NCBI RefSeq assembly: GCF_024199845.1 | Contig: NZ_JANADO010000001.1 | Location: 8,854,001 to 8,918,000, forward strand | Source: Bradyrhizobium sp. CCGB12 | Lineage (GTDB): Bacteria > Pseudomonadota > Alphaproteobacteria > Rhizobiales > Xanthobacteraceae | Direction: 5' to 3' | DNA: 64,000 bases | Notes under the pieces: generated by a model | What the model was told of the DNA's origin: nothing | Databases searched by the model: none | Seen by the model: the letters and a program-made list of their open reading frames with translations, nothing else | Program-made: the position numbers and the translations under genes | In this document: positions 44,881 through 54,660 of the stretch, one piece after another | Position numbering within the stretch: position 1 is the stretch's first letter | Layout: every line of letters starts with the position of its first letter

Positions 44881-45648
44881 GTGACAAAGATTCCCGACGA
44901 CAAGGAGTTCATGGCAACGCTCGCCAAGGGCCTCGCCGTGCTTGGCGCGTTCGGCCGGCAGCGGCCGACTATGACGCTGTCGGAAGCGGCCCAGGTCGCC
45001 GATCTCTCCCGCGCGACCGCGCGCCGCGTGCTGCGGACGCTCACCCAGCTCGGCTATGTGGAGCAAGCCGGCCGAAGCTTTGCGCTGGCGCCAAAGATCC
45101 TCGATCTCGGCTTTGCATACCTGTCGACGCAGAGCTGGATCGATCGCGCGATGCCTTTGATGCGGGAGTTGAGCGAACGGCTCGGCGAGTCCTGCTCGGC
45201 AGCGATCCTGCAGGGCAATGACATCGTCTATGTCGCGCGCATGCCGGCGCGCCGCATCATGTCCGCTGCGCTCTCCGTCGGCAGCCGCCTGCCCGCGCTG
45301 CACACCGCGCTCGGGCGCATCATGTTCGGCTATCTCGACGAGGCCGAGATCTGGCGGCGGCTGAAGTCGCAGCGCATCGAGGCCTACACGCCGCAGACCA
45401 TCACCGATCTGCAGGCGCTTTTCGATCGCATCCGCGCCGATCGCGCCCAGCGCTTCTCCATCGTCGACGAGGAGCTCGAGCGCGGTTTGCGCGCGCTCGC
45501 AGTGCCCGTGCTGGATCGCAATGGCCAGGCGGTCGGCGCCATCAACTTGTCATCCCATGCCACGCGCACGACGCGCAACGAGATGCGCGAGCATTTTCTC
45601 CCCGAGCTCAATCGTATCGCCGAACTGGTCTCCGCGATGACGGTCTGA
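44881..45648 (+). CDS. IclR-family transcriptional regulator (PcaR/PobR-like)
   Basis: A 255-residue IclR protein. The winged helix covers about 10-75 ([21 protein letters not shown], then [16 protein letters not shown]), followed by the effector domain ([20 protein letters not shown], and [19 protein letters not shown], the usual ligand-pocket segment). The GTG at 44881 gives the normal family length; an in-frame GTG at 44842 is also possible. It probably regulates both the leftward transporter and the rightward hydroxylase genes, since each control region carries the same palindrome. Confidence 0.88.
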   Translation: MTKIPDDKEFMATLAKGLAVLGAFGRQRPTMTLSEAAQVADLSRATARRVLRTLTQLGYVEQAGRSFALAPKILDLGFAYLSTQSWIDRAMPLMRELSERLGESCSAAILQGNDIVYVARMPARRIMSAALSVGSRLPALHTALGRIMFGYLDEAEIWRRLKSQRIEAYTPQTITDLQALFDRIRADRAQRFSIVDEELERGLRALAVPVLDRNGQAVGAINLSSHATRTTRNEMREHFLPELNRIAELVSAMTV

Positions 45649-45714
45649 AGGCTTTCCCTTGCCAAGTTCTTCGGGCGACCGTATCGTTTCGCAAAGTTCG
45701 GAATACGGACACAC

Positions 45715-45729
45715 GTTCGATAATCGAAC
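45715..45729. promoter_or_regulatory. IclR-type palindromic operator, copy 2
   Basis: GTTCGATAATCGAAC, differing only at the centre from the palindrome at 44807-44821, ends 20 bp before the HpaB-type gene start. CCGTAT and ATACGG arms flank a 16-18 base segment just upstream (45680-45708) and could form a further weak dyad. Confidence 0.75.
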
Positions 45730-45749
45730 AAACACCGGGAGAGCATACG

Positions 45750-47333
45750 ATGGCAGGCAGGGCCGCAGCGGCGATAGCGCTGGAGCACACGGGCAACGTC
45801 AAAGTCTCGCGCCCGCAAACTGGTGCGGAATATCTGGAGTCGCTGCGCGACGGCCGCGCCGTCTACATTTATGGCGAGCGGGTCAAGGACGTCACCACGC
45901 ACCCTGCTTTCCGCAACACCGCGCGCATGGTCGCCCGTCTCTACGACGCGCTGCATGACGACAAGCACAAGGACAAGCTTCTGTTGCCGACGGACACCGG
46001 TAACGGCAGCGTGACACACGCCTTCTTCAAGGCGCCGAAGTCGATGCAGGATCTGATCGCCGGGCGGGATGCGATCGCCGAATGGGCCAGGATTACCTAT
46101 GGCTGGATGGGCCGCGCCCCTGATTACAAGGCCGCGTTCTTGGCGACGCTCGGCGCGAATGCCGACTTCTACGATCCGTACCAGGACAACGCCAAGCGCT
46201 GGTACAAATTCAGCCAGGAGCGCGTGCCCTTCATCAACCACGCCATCATCCATCCGCCGGTTGATCGCGACCGGCCGCCGAACGAGGTCGCCGACGTCTG
46301 CTGCCATATCGAGAAGGAGACCGACGCCGGCCTGATCGTCTCAGGCGCCAAGGTGGTTGCGACCGGATCGGTGCTGACCAACTACACCTTTGTCGCGCAT
46401 CACGGCCTCATTCCGCTGCAGGACAAGAAGTTCGCCGCCGTGTTCATGGTCCCGACAAACGCGCCCGGCGTCAAATTCATCTGCCGCACCTCCTACGAGA
46501 TGAGCGCGAGCGTGATGGGAAGTCCGTTCGACTATCCGATCTCAAGCCGGCTTGACGAGAACGACGCCGTGTTCATCATGGACAAGGTGCTGGTGCCCTG
46601 GGAGAACGTCTTCGTCTATGGTGACATCGAGAAGGCAAATAATTTCTTTCCGCGCACCGGCTTCCTTCCGCGTTTCGTCGTGCATGGCTGCACGCGCCTT
46701 GCGGTCAAGCTCGACTTCATCAGCGGCCTTCTGCTGAAGGCGACGGAGGCCGCAGGCACCAAGGACTACCGCGGCGTGCAGGCCAATGTCGGCGAAGTGA
46801 TTGCCTGGCGCAACCTATTCTGGAGCCTGTCAGACGCGATGGTGCGCGATCCAAAACCGTGGATCGGCGACTATGTGCTGCCGAACATGGATCCCGGCAA
46901 CGCCTACCAGATCATCGCCACCATGGCCTACACCAAGGTGAAGTACCTGATCGAGCAGACTGTCGCCTCCGGCCTGATCTATCTCAACAGCCATTCCAGC
47001 GACTTCAAGAATGAGGAGATCCGCCCCTATCTCGATCGGTACTTGCGCGGCTCTAACGGCTACAAGGCGGAGGAGCGCGTCAAGCTGCTCAAGCTTTTGT
47101 GGGATTGCATCGGCAGCGAGTTCGGCGGACGCCATGAGCTCTATGAGATCAACTATGGCGGGTCGACCGAGGAAATCCGCCGCTACTGCCTGTTCGGCGC
47201 GCAGGCCTCCGGCAACGCTGACCGCTTCAAGGGCTTTGCCGAGGATTGCATGGCCGAATACGACCTCGACGGCTGGAAGGTGCCTGACCTCACCGACCCC
47301 GGCGAGCTCAGTTATCACATGCTGAGGAAATGA
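45750..47333 (+). CDS. HpaB-type flavin-dependent monooxygenase (4-hydroxyphenylacetate 3-hydroxylase family)
   Basis: A 527-residue oxygenase component of the two-component FADH2-dependent family. Typical segments are [57 protein letters not shown] and [17 protein letters not shown]. It uses reduced flavin from the next gene to hydroxylate a phenol ortho to the hydroxyl group; relatives act on 4-hydroxyphenylacetate, nitrophenols and chlorophenols, so the exact substrate is open. GGGAGAG stands shortly before the ATG at 45750. Confidence 0.9.
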   Translation: MAGRAAAAIALEHTGNVKVSRPQTGAEYLESLRDGRAVYIYGERVKDVTTHPAFRNTARMVARLYDALHDDKHKDKLLLPTDTGNGSVTHAFFKAPKSMQDLIAGRDAIAEWARITYGWMGRAPDYKAAFLATLGANADFYDPYQDNAKRWYKFSQERVPFINHAIIHPPVDRDRPPNEVADVCCHIEKETDAGLIVSGAKVVATGSVLTNYTFVAHHGLIPLQDKKFAAVFMVPTNAPGVKFICRTSYEMSASVMGSPFDYPISSRLDENDAVFIMDKVLVPWENVFVYGDIEKANNFFPRTGFLPRFVVHGCTRLAVKLDFISGLLLKATEAAGTKDYRGVQANVGEVIAWRNLFWSLSDAMVRDPKPWIGDYVLPNMDPGNAYQIIATMAYTKVKYLIEQTVASGLIYLNSHSSDFKNEEIRPYLDRYLRGSNGYKAEERVKLLKLLWDCIGSEFGGRHELYEINYGGSTEEIRRYCLFGAQASGNADRFKGFAEDCMAEYDLDGWKVPDLTDPGELSYHMLRK

Positions 47334-47376
47334 CGGACGAGCCGGCGCCGCTTAGAGAAGCCGTGGTGACAGGAAC

Positions 47377-47868
47377 GTGCAGACAATAGATCCCTTGCGC
47401 TTCCGTTCGGTGATGGGCGCTTTCGCGACCGGCGTCGCGATCGTCGCGACGGAATTCGAAGGCGAGTTGTTCGGCGCCACCGTCAACTCGCTGACCTCAG
47501 TTTCGCTCAAACCCTGCATGCTGCTGTTTTGCACCAACGAGGGCAGCGCGACCGGCGCCGCAATCCGCAATCGAGGCCTGTTCTCCGTGAATATCCTTGG
47601 CCAGCATCAATCAGACTTGTCCGCCCGTTTCACCGGCGGGCAGCATAGAGATCGCTTTGACGGGCTCGACCTCGCGTTCAGTCCGGAAGGGCTTCCGGTG
47701 CTGCAGGGTGCCGCGGGACAGATGAGCTGCCGCGTCGCGACTGTTCACAAGGCCGGGGACCACGACATCATATTGGGCGAAGTTCTTGCGGGCGCCGAGA
47801 TCGAGTGCAATCCCCTTGTCTACCACAAGGGCGCATATGGTACCTTTCGAGCCCGAACCAGAAGTTGA
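47377..47868 (+). CDS. Flavin reductase (HpaC-like)
   Basis: A 163-residue flavin reductase-like protein (FMN-binding split barrel): FRSVMGAFATGVAIVAT, GATVNSLTSVSLKPCMLLFC, FSVNILGQHQSDLSARF and the C-terminal PLVYHKGAYGTF. It reduces FMN/FAD with NAD(P)H to feed the monooxygenase encoded 43 bp upstream. The start is a GTG at 47377. Confidence 0.92.
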   Translation: MQTIDPLRFRSVMGAFATGVAIVATEFEGELFGATVNSLTSVSLKPCMLLFCTNEGSATGAAIRNRGLFSVNILGQHQSDLSARFTGGQHRDRFDGLDLAFSPEGLPVLQGAAGQMSCRVATVHKAGDHDIILGEVLAGAEIECNPLVYHKGAYGTFRARTRS

Positions 47869-48363
47869 TCGCCGACCTAGCCTACCTCTGAACCGCCGAT
47901 GGCTGGCTCAAAGTAGCTGATCGACTTGTTCTCGCAGCTGGTCCTGTCTTGAATCCAAGCCATCGCCAACCAAAGCTCTTGAGTATCAGGCCCCAAGAGC
48001 CAACTGGAAAGCATTTCTCCCTCTTTCCCATCGTTCTCTAATCAATGCTGGGCAATCGAACAGCGCTCGGACGGTGCCTTCCGATCTCGCTAAGACAGTG
48101 GCAACCGAGACTCATTCTGACAGTCGAAGAATCTGCAATGATTTCAATCTGCAGAGCTCGTCGCAGATGTCTGACTATGAGAATTGCCTCATGCGAAGGA
48201 TCGAAGGTGGTAGCTTAGGCTTGGTTGGTGTGGGGAAAGGCGGTAGCGCTCCCCCGCTACCACCTTTACCCCCGACTTTTCGCGATCCCGAGGCAACCAT
48301 TGCCGAGCTCAACGCCCGCTTCCTCGTGGTGCCGCTGCAGGGTGTCTACTGGATCGACCTGAA
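47869..48363 (+). other. Gap with decayed gene end and a long hairpin
   Basis: 495 bases before the permease relic. The last 58 codons before 48364 form a frame ending TIAELNARFLVVPLQGVYWI, overlapping the permease ATG; it looks like the C-terminal remnant of a gene whose 5' part is gone, but I cannot name the family. A strong stem-loop lies at 48232-48272: GGTAGCG pairs with CGCTACC around a six-base loop, continued by AAAGG/CCTTT and GGGG/CCCC. No T-run follows, so it is not a classic terminator and may be an inserted palindromic repeat. Confidence 0.45.
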
Positions 48364-49450
48364 ATGAGCGCCGTTGCGCCGCATGCTGGCCGAGGGCAGG
48401 GGGACGCATCGCCCGATCTGCTGGCACGGACGGAAAGCGCTTATCGCGCACCGATGCGGCGCCGGATTATTTGGCTCGTGCTGCTCAGCCTGGTCGCGCT
48501 CGCGGCGTTCATTGCCGATCTCGGCACCGGGCCTTCGCGGCTCGGGCTTGGCGGCGCGCTCGGCGGCATCCTGCGACCGGAGTCGCTCTCGGGAGCCGAG
48601 GCCGCGATCCTCTGGGAGGTCCGTCTGCCGCAGGCGATTCTCGCCGTGCTGGTCGGCTTCGCACTCGCCACGGCGGGCGCCGAGATGCAGACGATCCTGG
48701 ACAATCCGCTCGCGAGCCCCTTCACGCTGGGCGTGTCGTCCTCCGCCTCGTTCGGCGCCGCGCTGGCGATCGTGCTCGGCATCGGCATCCCCGGCGTGCC
48801 GCAGACCTGGCTGATTTCGGCCAATGCCTTCGTGTTCGCGACCATCGTCGTGCTGGTATTGCAAGCCGTCGTGCGCTGGCGCGGCTCGGGCACGGACATC
48901 CTCGTGCTCTGCGGCATCGCGCTGTTCTTCACCTTCAACGCGCTGGTCGCGCTGACGCAGTTCCTGGCGAGCCAGCAAGCGCTCCAGCAATTGGTGTTCT
49001 GGACCATGGGCAGCCTGTCGCGTGCGAGCTGGGACAAGGTGCGCGTGCTCGCGCTCGCGTGTCTCGTCACTTGGCCGTTCGCCCAGCGTGCGGCCTGGCC
49101 GATGATGGCGCTGCGGCTAGGCGAGGACCGCGCCCGCAGTCTCGGCATCGATAGCGCGGCTGCGGCTGATGGCGCTACTGCGCGTCAGCCTGATGACCTC
49201 GACCGCGATCGCTTTCGTCGGCACGATCGGATTTGTCGGGCTGGCCGGCCCGCATATCGCTCGTCTGCTGCTGGGGGAGGATCACCGCCTCCTGCTGCCC
49301 GCGAGCGCCCTGACCGGCGCCGCCATCATGTCGCTGGCCTCGGTCGCCTCCAAGATTCCCGGCGTGCTGATTCCGATCGCGATCGTGACGGCGATGGTTG
49401 GCCTGCCCGTGTTCTTCTCGCTGATTTTCAGCCGACGACGGGCGGCCTGA
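48364..49450 (+). pseudogene. Frameshifted FecCD-type (siderophore/cobalamin) ABC permease
   Basis: The first 265 codons encode a FecCD permease (EVRLPQAILAVLVGFALATAG, NPLASPFTLGVSSSASFG, LGEDRARSLGID). Around 49155-49170 the frame shifts: the continuation MALLRVSLMTSTAIAFVGTI to IFSRRRAA is found in the +1 frame and ends with a stop at 49448-49450. Between GID and RLRLM there are four bases where a multiple of three is expected. As it stands, the first frame runs into the ATPase gene and would give a 618-residue fusion with about 95 residues of nonsense. Either a real inactivation or a sequencing error. Confidence 0.8.
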
Positions 49451-49452
49451 CC

Positions 49453-50220
49453 ATGGCCGGGCTCGAGATTGACAATGTGCAGGCAGGCTATCGCGGTCGC
49501 GAGGTGCTGACGGGGCTGTCGCTGCCACCGATCGAGCAGGGGCGGATTACAGCGCTGATCGGCCCCAACGGGGCGGGCAAGACGACACTGCTGCGCGCCC
49601 TGGCGGGCCTGTTGCCGGCCCGCGGCAGTGTGCGCTTGGACGGGCGCAATCTGCTCGACATTCCGGCCGCCGAGCGCGCGCGCCAGGTCGCCTTCATGCC
49701 GCAGTTCGCGCCCCAGCGGCTGTCGCTCTCGGTCGTCGAGGCTGTGATCGCGTCGCTCCGCGCTTCTCCCGTCGATGCGCCGGGCGACGGACGTGATGCG
49801 CGACGTCGCGCGCTCGAAGCGCTGGACCGGCTGAAGATACTCGACCTCGCGCTTCAGCCGTTCGACACACTCTCCGGCGGCCAGCGGCAGCTCGCAAGCC
49901 TGGCGCAGGCGCTGGTGCGCCGGCCGCGGCTCCTGCTGCTGGACGAGCCGACCAGCGCGCTCGATCTGCGCTATCAGCAGCAAGTGATCGCCAATGTGCG
50001 CGGGGAAGCAAAGGCGGGCGCAATCGTGATCATGATCCTTCACGATCTGCAGGCGGCCGCATCATGGGCGGATGCTGTCATTGTGTTGAGTGACGGCGCG
50101 TTATTTGCCCACGGCCGTCCGGGAGAGGTGATCACGTCGTCGATGCTGGGAGAAGTATACGGCATCGATGCGGCTGTGGAGCACACAGCGGGAGGTGGGC
50201 TGCATGTTCAGGTCGGGTGA
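49453..50220 (+). CDS. FecE-type ABC transporter ATPase (iron-siderophore/cobalamin family)
   Basis: A 255-residue ABC ATPase: Walker A GPNGAGKTT, signature LSGGQRQLASLAQAL, Walker B LLLLDEPTSALD, H-loop LHDLQ. Family details (MPQFAPQRLSLSV, TSSMLGEVYGIDA) match iron-chelate and cobalamin importers. The ATG lies two bases after the true permease stop. No intact binding protein or TonB receptor is in the window, and the permease is frameshifted, so the system is probably not functional. Confidence 0.88.
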   Translation: MAGLEIDNVQAGYRGREVLTGLSLPPIEQGRITALIGPNGAGKTTLLRALAGLLPARGSVRLDGRNLLDIPAAERARQVAFMPQFAPQRLSLSVVEAVIASLRASPVDAPGDGRDARRRALEALDRLKILDLALQPFDTLSGGQRQLASLAQALVRRPRLLLLDEPTSALDLRYQQQVIANVRGEAKAGAIVIMILHDLQAAASWADAVIVLSDGALFAHGRPGEVITSSMLGEVYGIDAAVEHTAGGGLHVQVG

Positions 50221-50299
50221 GCGCGCTAACCCGCCCAACAGTTTGAGCTGCCCATGGGCGACCCGCGGGCAACTGAGCTGCTACCGCTCCGTGGGGTCG

Positions 50300-51697
50300 T
50301 TAAATCGACAGTTGACGTGAGAGAAATTCGTAGAATTTCGGGTTGTCCGCTCGGGCGACGTTGATGCGGATGGCTCTGGCGAGCGGGCCGTTCTTGTCGA
50401 GGCAGAACAGGCTTCCAGGTGCGATGAAGATGCTCTCTTTCGCGCCGTCGCGCGCGAGCTTCATGTCATCCACGTCTTCTGGAAGCAGGAGGTAAATGTA
50501 ATAGCCTGCCTTGGCGCCGGAATAGATCCGGTGGCCTGCCCGTAACAGATCGGCCTGAACCCGGCTTGCGGCGGCTTCGGTTCGCTGCACGAGCCTCTTG
50601 AGGTGCCTGTCGTAGTGGCCATCGACGAGCAGGCGATGCAGCAGGCGCTCGACATGGCCAGAGCTGTTGACGGTGGTGAGCATTTTGAGCTCTGCAAGCG
50701 TCGCGATGCGGTCGCTGCGAGCCGCAATGAAGCCGGACCGCAGGCTCGCGGACAGTGTCTTCGAGAACGTTCCAATCGATATGACGTTATCCAGCTGGTC
50801 GAGCGTCGCCAGCCTGATGGCGGCGCCCATGGGAAGATCGGCGAACGGATCGTCTTCGACAATCACGAGATTGGATCGCGTCGCGGCCTTGAGCACGGCA
50901 TGTGCCACGGGCAGGGTGATGGAGCCGCCGGTCGGATTATGGCCAAGTGACTGCGTGAAGAACAGCTTTGGGCGGTCAGTCTCGATCTTCGCCGTGAGGT
51001 CGTCGACATCGGGGCCATCGGGCGTGCGGCGAACGCCGACAATCCGGATCTGTGCCAGCGTAAGCTTTGCGAACAGCGGATAGTAGCCGGGTTCGTCCAC
51101 AAGGACGGTGTCTCCCGGCGATAGCATCGCTCGGATCACCAGGTCGAGCGCATGGTTCGCGCCGAACGTGAGCAGGAGGCTGTCTTCCTTGACCGCAACC
51201 TGCTGCGCTTGCAGACGTAACGCGATCTGCTGCCTGAGCGGAAGGAAGCCGAGCGCGGACCCATAGGCGTCGGCATCGGCTGGCAGCATCCGTCCGTTGC
51301 TGCTCAGGTAACGCTTGATCTCCGAATGCTCGGTCCAAGACGCGGGCGGCCGTCCATCGCCGACGCGGATATCGAAGTTCTGTGAGAGTTGGGCGTTCAG
51401 CAGCGATGCGATGTCGACGGCTTCCGAGACGTGTCTCGGTCGGCCGCCATCGTCGCCACGATAGATGATCACGAAGCCGGAACCCGCCTTGGCGGCGATG
51501 AGCTGGTCAAGCACAAGCCGGTCATAGGCTTCGACCACGGTGTTCTTGGAAACTCCGAACTTTGACGCAGCCTTTCTGATCGAAGGCAGGCGGCTGCCTT
51601 CGGCCATCGCGCCCGACAGGATTTGCGTACGCAGTCGATTGGCCAGCCCGCCCGCGAGCGTTGCCCTGTGGTCGCGTTGATCGGACGCTTGCGCCAC
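50300..51697 (-). CDS. MocR-type (GntR HTH plus aminotransferase) PLP-dependent regulator
   Basis: A 465-residue regulator. The N-terminal GntR winged helix (LANRLRTQILSGAMAEGSRL, SKFGVSKNTVVEAYDRL) is joined to a class I aminotransferase-like domain with VDEPGYYPLF, SLGHNPTGGSITL, VIVEDDPFADLP and the PLP Lys in SIGTFSKTLSASLRSGF. The GTG at 51697, six bases after AGGAGA, is the start; the frame continues far upstream opposite the HMG-CoA reductase gene, but that part is a shadow. It is divergent from that gene and probably controls it. Confidence 0.92.
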   Translation of the reverse strand: MAQASDQRDHRATLAGGLANRLRTQILSGAMAEGSRLPSIRKAASKFGVSKNTVVEAYDRLVLDQLIAAKAGSGFVIIYRGDDGGRPRHVSEAVDIASLLNAQLSQNFDIRVGDGRPPASWTEHSEIKRYLSSNGRMLPADADAYGSALGFLPLRQQIALRLQAQQVAVKEDSLLLTFGANHALDLVIRAMLSPGDTVLVDEPGYYPLFAKLTLAQIRIVGVRRTPDGPDVDDLTAKIETDRPKLFFTQSLGHNPTGGSITLPVAHAVLKAATRSNLVIVEDDPFADLPMGAAIRLATLDQLDNVISIGTFSKTLSASLRSGFIAARSDRIATLAELKMLTTVNSSGHVERLLHRLLVDGHYDRHLKRLVQRTEAAASRVQADLLRAGHRIYSGAKAGYYIYLLLPEDVDDMKLARDGAKESIFIAPGSLFCLDKNGPLARAIRINVARADNPKFYEFLSRQLSI

Positions 51698-51745
51698 GCA
51701 ATGTCTCCTGTCGGGTACGGCATGGAACAGTTTTCTAGAAGTGTA

Positions 51746-51765
51746 CCCTGTTGCTGACTGTAACC
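51746..51765 (-). promoter_or_regulatory. MocR-type direct-repeat operator, site 1
   Basis: Read on the minus strand, GGTTACAGTCAGCAACAGGG contains two ACAG(T) repeats 11 bases apart. The other site in the same intergenic region (51878-51899) matches GG[TG]TACAGT-N5-ACAG in the opposite orientation. Direct repeats of this sort are typical MocR sites. Confidence 0.55.
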
Positions 51766-51877
51766 AGATGCTGTCGGACGGTTCAATGGGGAGGAAAGCC
51801 GGCGCGTAATGCGCGACACCGCACATAATCGGCAAGCCTTTTACCGGAGCGGCGCTGGGTCTCTTCGTACCCGCGAT

Positions 51878-51899
51878 GGGTACAGTTGTGGACAGTATT
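51878..51899 (+). promoter_or_regulatory. MocR-type direct-repeat operator, site 2
   Basis: GGGTACAGTTGTGGACAGTA carries ACAGT twice with an 11-base period. It lies about 80 bases before the HMG-CoA reductase start and mirrors site 1 on the other strand, so the pair could control both divergent genes. Confidence 0.55.
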
Positions 51900-51979
51900 T
51901 TCAGATTGTCCCTTTTGACCGCAGTGCGATGCTGCCTAACGTCGCGCCAACCGAAAAATCTGTGTTGGGAGGCGCGGCG

Positions 51980-53290
51980 ATGGCCGGACCCGGGGTGGGC
52001 ATACAGCCCAGAAACATCAACTCGCGCTTGGAGAATCTGCGCAATCTCGCGCCGGCCGATCGGATGGGGCGCGTTGCCGAAGCGACGTCGCTTGGTGAGA
52101 CCGAAAGGAACGCGTTCAAGGCCGGCACACTGCCGGTCTCGCTCGCCAATGGCATGATCGAGAATGTCATCGGCACGTTTGAATTGCCGGTCGGTATCGC
52201 CACCAACTTTAATGTGAACGGCCGCGACTACCTGGTTCCGATGGCGATCGAGGAACCTTCCGTCGTCGCTGCTGCCTCCTACATGGCGCGCATCGTCCGC
52301 AAATGCGGCGGCTTCCAGACGTCGAGCACCGGGCCGATCATGCGGGCGCAGGTGCAAGTGCTGGGTGTGACCGATGTTCACGGCGCCCGCGCGCGGGTGC
52401 TGAGGGAGCGTTCGGGGATCATCGAAGCCGCCAATGCCAAGGACAAGGTGCTGATCTCGCTCGGCGGTGGCTGCCGAGACATCGAGGTCCACATCTTCGA
52501 GGAGACGCCGGTCGGGCCGATGCTTGCGGTACATCTCATCGTCGATGTCCGCGATGCCATGGGCGCCAACACGGTCAACACGATGGCTGAAACGGTCGCG
52601 CCCATCGTCGAAAGGATCACCGGCGGCACGGTGCGCCTGCGCATTCTCTCGAATTACGCCGACCTTCGCGTCGCCCGCGCCATGGTGTCGGTGACGCCGG
52701 ACGCGCTGACCACTGACGAATTCAGCGGCGAGCGCGTCGCGCGCGGCATCGTCGAAGCCTGCGCCTTCGCAATCGTCGATCCCTACCGTGCCGCGACTCA
52801 CAACAAGGGCATCATGAACGGCATCGACCCGGTCGTGGTGGCGACCGGCAATGACTGGCGCGCGATCGAAGCCGGCGCCCATGTCTGGGCGTCCCGGTCC
52901 GGCCGTTATACGTCGCTGTCCAACTGGGAACTTGACGGCAAGGGCAATCTCGTCGGAACGCTGGAAATGCCGATGGCGCTCGGGCTCGTCGGCGGCGCCA
53001 CCAAAACTCATCCCGCCGCGCAGGCCGCGTTGAAAATTCTCGGCGTGCAGAGCGCGCAGGAACTCGCGGAGGTCACCGTCGCCGTCGGCCTGGCCCAGAA
53101 CATGGGAGCGCTCCGCGCGCTCGCGACGGAAGGCATCCAGAAGGGGCACATGGCGCTGCATGCCCGGAACATCGCGATCGTGGCAGGTGCGGCCGGAGAC
53201 GAGATCGAAAAGGTCGCCGCCGCCCTTGCTGCCGATCACGACGTGCGCGTCGATCGCGCCAAGGAGGTTTTGGAGAAGCTGCGTTCGTGA
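51980..53290 (+). CDS. mvaA: Class II (degradative-type) HMG-CoA reductase
   Basis: A 436-residue class II HMG-CoA reductase. Catalytic residues by alignment with the Pseudomonas mevalonii enzyme (offset 9): Glu92 in [11 protein letters not shown], Lys276 in [10 protein letters not shown], Asp292 in ATGND, His390 in KGHMALHA. The dinucleotide motif [16 protein letters not shown] is intact. Asp155 stands where Asp146 of P. mevalonii sets NAD preference, suggesting NAD use and the oxidative direction, mevalonate to HMG-CoA. The ATG at 51980 has GGGAGG seven bases before; 51929 is possible. Alphaproteobacteria make isoprenoids by the MEP route, so a catabolic role fits. Confidence 0.9.
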   Translation: MAGPGVGIQPRNINSRLENLRNLAPADRMGRVAEATSLGETERNAFKAGTLPVSLANGMIENVIGTFELPVGIATNFNVNGRDYLVPMAIEEPSVVAAASYMARIVRKCGGFQTSSTGPIMRAQVQVLGVTDVHGARARVLRERSGIIEAANAKDKVLISLGGGCRDIEVHIFEETPVGPMLAVHLIVDVRDAMGANTVNTMAETVAPIVERITGGTVRLRILSNYADLRVARAMVSVTPDALTTDEFSGERVARGIVEACAFAIVDPYRAATHNKGIMNGIDPVVVATGNDWRAIEAGAHVWASRSGRYTSLSNWELDGKGNLVGTLEMPMALGLVGGATKTHPAAQAALKILGVQSAQELAEVTVAVGLAQNMGALRALATEGIQKGHMALHARNIAIVAGAAGDEIEKVAAALAADHDVRVDRAKEVLEKLRS

Positions 53291-53427
53291 GGTGCCGATG
53301 CCTGCATGACATGCAGGCATTTCGTCGCCTCGACGCACGGGTTCGAAAATGTATGTTCGGTGCTCACCCCCTTGAGCGAGATTGCGCGCCATGCCGGCAG
53401 GCGCTCGCGGGGGGATGGGAGGATGAT

Positions 53428-54660
53428 GTGAACAAAGAAGATAACACGGGCGGTCTGGCCGTGCGCAGCGGCCCTCTCAAGAACGTCGTGGTTCTCGACG
53501 TCACGCGCGTCGTCGCGGGTCCGTTCTGCTCTATGCTGCTGGCCGATCTCGGCGCCACCGTGATCAAGGTGGAGCATCCAGGCGACCCCGACTATGCCAG
53601 AACGTTCCCGCCCTTCGTCGGCGACGAGCAGCTCAGCGCCTTCTTCACCCAGTTCAACCGCAACAAGCAGGGGATCACGCTCAATCTCAAGTCCGAGGAC
53701 GGCAAAGCGCTGCTGAAGAGGCTGGTCCGCAAAGCCGACATCCTCGTCGAGAATTTCCGGCCCGGCACGATGGACAAGCTCGGCCTCGGCTACGAGGTGC
53801 TACGCGTGGAAAATCCAAAGCTGATCTACACCGCCATCAGCGGCTTCGGTCGCACCGGTCCGAACTCGTCCAAGCCCGCCTATGACAATACCGGCCAGGC
53901 GGCGGGCGGATTGTGGTCGATGAACGGCTATGCCGAGATGCCGCCGGTCCGCGTCGGCACCATCATCGGCGATCTCGCCGCATCGCTCTATGCCGCCATC
54001 GGAACGCTGGCGGCGCTGCGCGAGGCCGAGACGTCAGGCGTCGGTCAGGTCGTCGACGTCTCGCAGCAGGATTCCGTCCTGACCCTGACCGAGAATGCGG
54101 TGGTCCGCTACACCGCCGAGAAGGACGTGGCGTCGCCGCTCGGAAACGATCATCCGTTTGTGCGGCCTTACGGCCAGTTTCCTTGCAAGGACGGCTACGT
54201 CTTCTTCGGCGGCTACACTGACAAGTTCTGGGCGATCACCTGCGCGCTGTTCGGCGAACCCGAGCGCGCCAAGGATCCCGATATCGACACCATGGAGAAG
54301 CGCTTCGATCGCGTCATCGCCGAGACCAGGGTCAAGCCGCTGCTGGAGCGCTGGTTCAGCCGCTACACCAAGGCGGAGCTCGAGGAGATGGCGGGCGACA
54401 AGATCCCGCTCAGTGCGATCAAGACCATCGCAGAAGTGGTCGAAGATCCGCATATCGCCGCGCGCAACATGATCGTCAACGTTCCCGTTGCGGGCAAGCT
54501 GATCGGCATGTTCGGCCAGCCGATCAAGCTGTCGGGAGGCGAGCCGTCATCGTTCGACAAGGCGCCGCTGCCGGGCGAGCACAATGCCGAAATTCTCGCG
54601 CGTCTCGCGGACGTGACGCCAGAAGAGCTGGCTCGCCTCAAGGCTTCGGGAGCGATTTGA
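53428..54660 (+). CDS. Family III (CaiB/BaiF) CoA-transferase
   Basis: A 410-residue family III CoA-transferase. It begins KNVVVLDVTRVVAGPFCSML, has NLKSEDGKALLKRLV, and the catalytic Asp153 in AYDNTGQAAGG corresponds to Asp169 of formyl-CoA transferase. The start is a GTG at 53428 with GGGAGG nearby; upstream codons are not protein-like. In mammals a family III enzyme transfers CoA to hydroxymethylglutarate; with HMG-CoA reductase next door a similar substrate is a reasonable inference. Its stop overlaps the next start (TGATG). Confidence 0.9.
   Translation: MNKEDNTGGLAVRSGPLKNVVVLDVTRVVAGPFCSMLLADLGATVIKVEHPGDPDYARTFPPFVGDEQLSAFFTQFNRNKQGITLNLKSEDGKALLKRLVRKADILVENFRPGTMDKLGLGYEVLRVENPKLIYTAISGFGRTGPNSSKPAYDNTGQAAGGLWSMNGYAEMPPVRVGTIIGDLAASLYAAIGTLAALREAETSGVGQVVDVSQQDSVLTLTENAVVRYTAEKDVASPLGNDHPFVRPYGQFPCKDGYVFFGGYTDKFWAITCALFGEPERAKDPDIDTMEKRFDRVIAETRVKPLLERWFSRYTKAELEEMAGDKIPLSAIKTIAEVVEDPHIAARNMIVNVPVAGKLIGMFGQPIKLSGGEPSSFDKAPLPGEHNAEILARLADVTPEELARLKASGAI

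Noticed and set aside
48364..50220. A natural permease-ATPase fusion protein
   Set aside because: The linking segment is out-of-frame permease sequence; the correct permease end and stop are present in the +1 frame just before the ATPase ATG.
51698..53392. N-terminal extension of the MocR frame to about 1,030 codons
   Set aside because: The extra 565 codons lie opposite the HMG-CoA reductase gene; the GTG at 51697 has a good ribosome site directly before the GntR domain.
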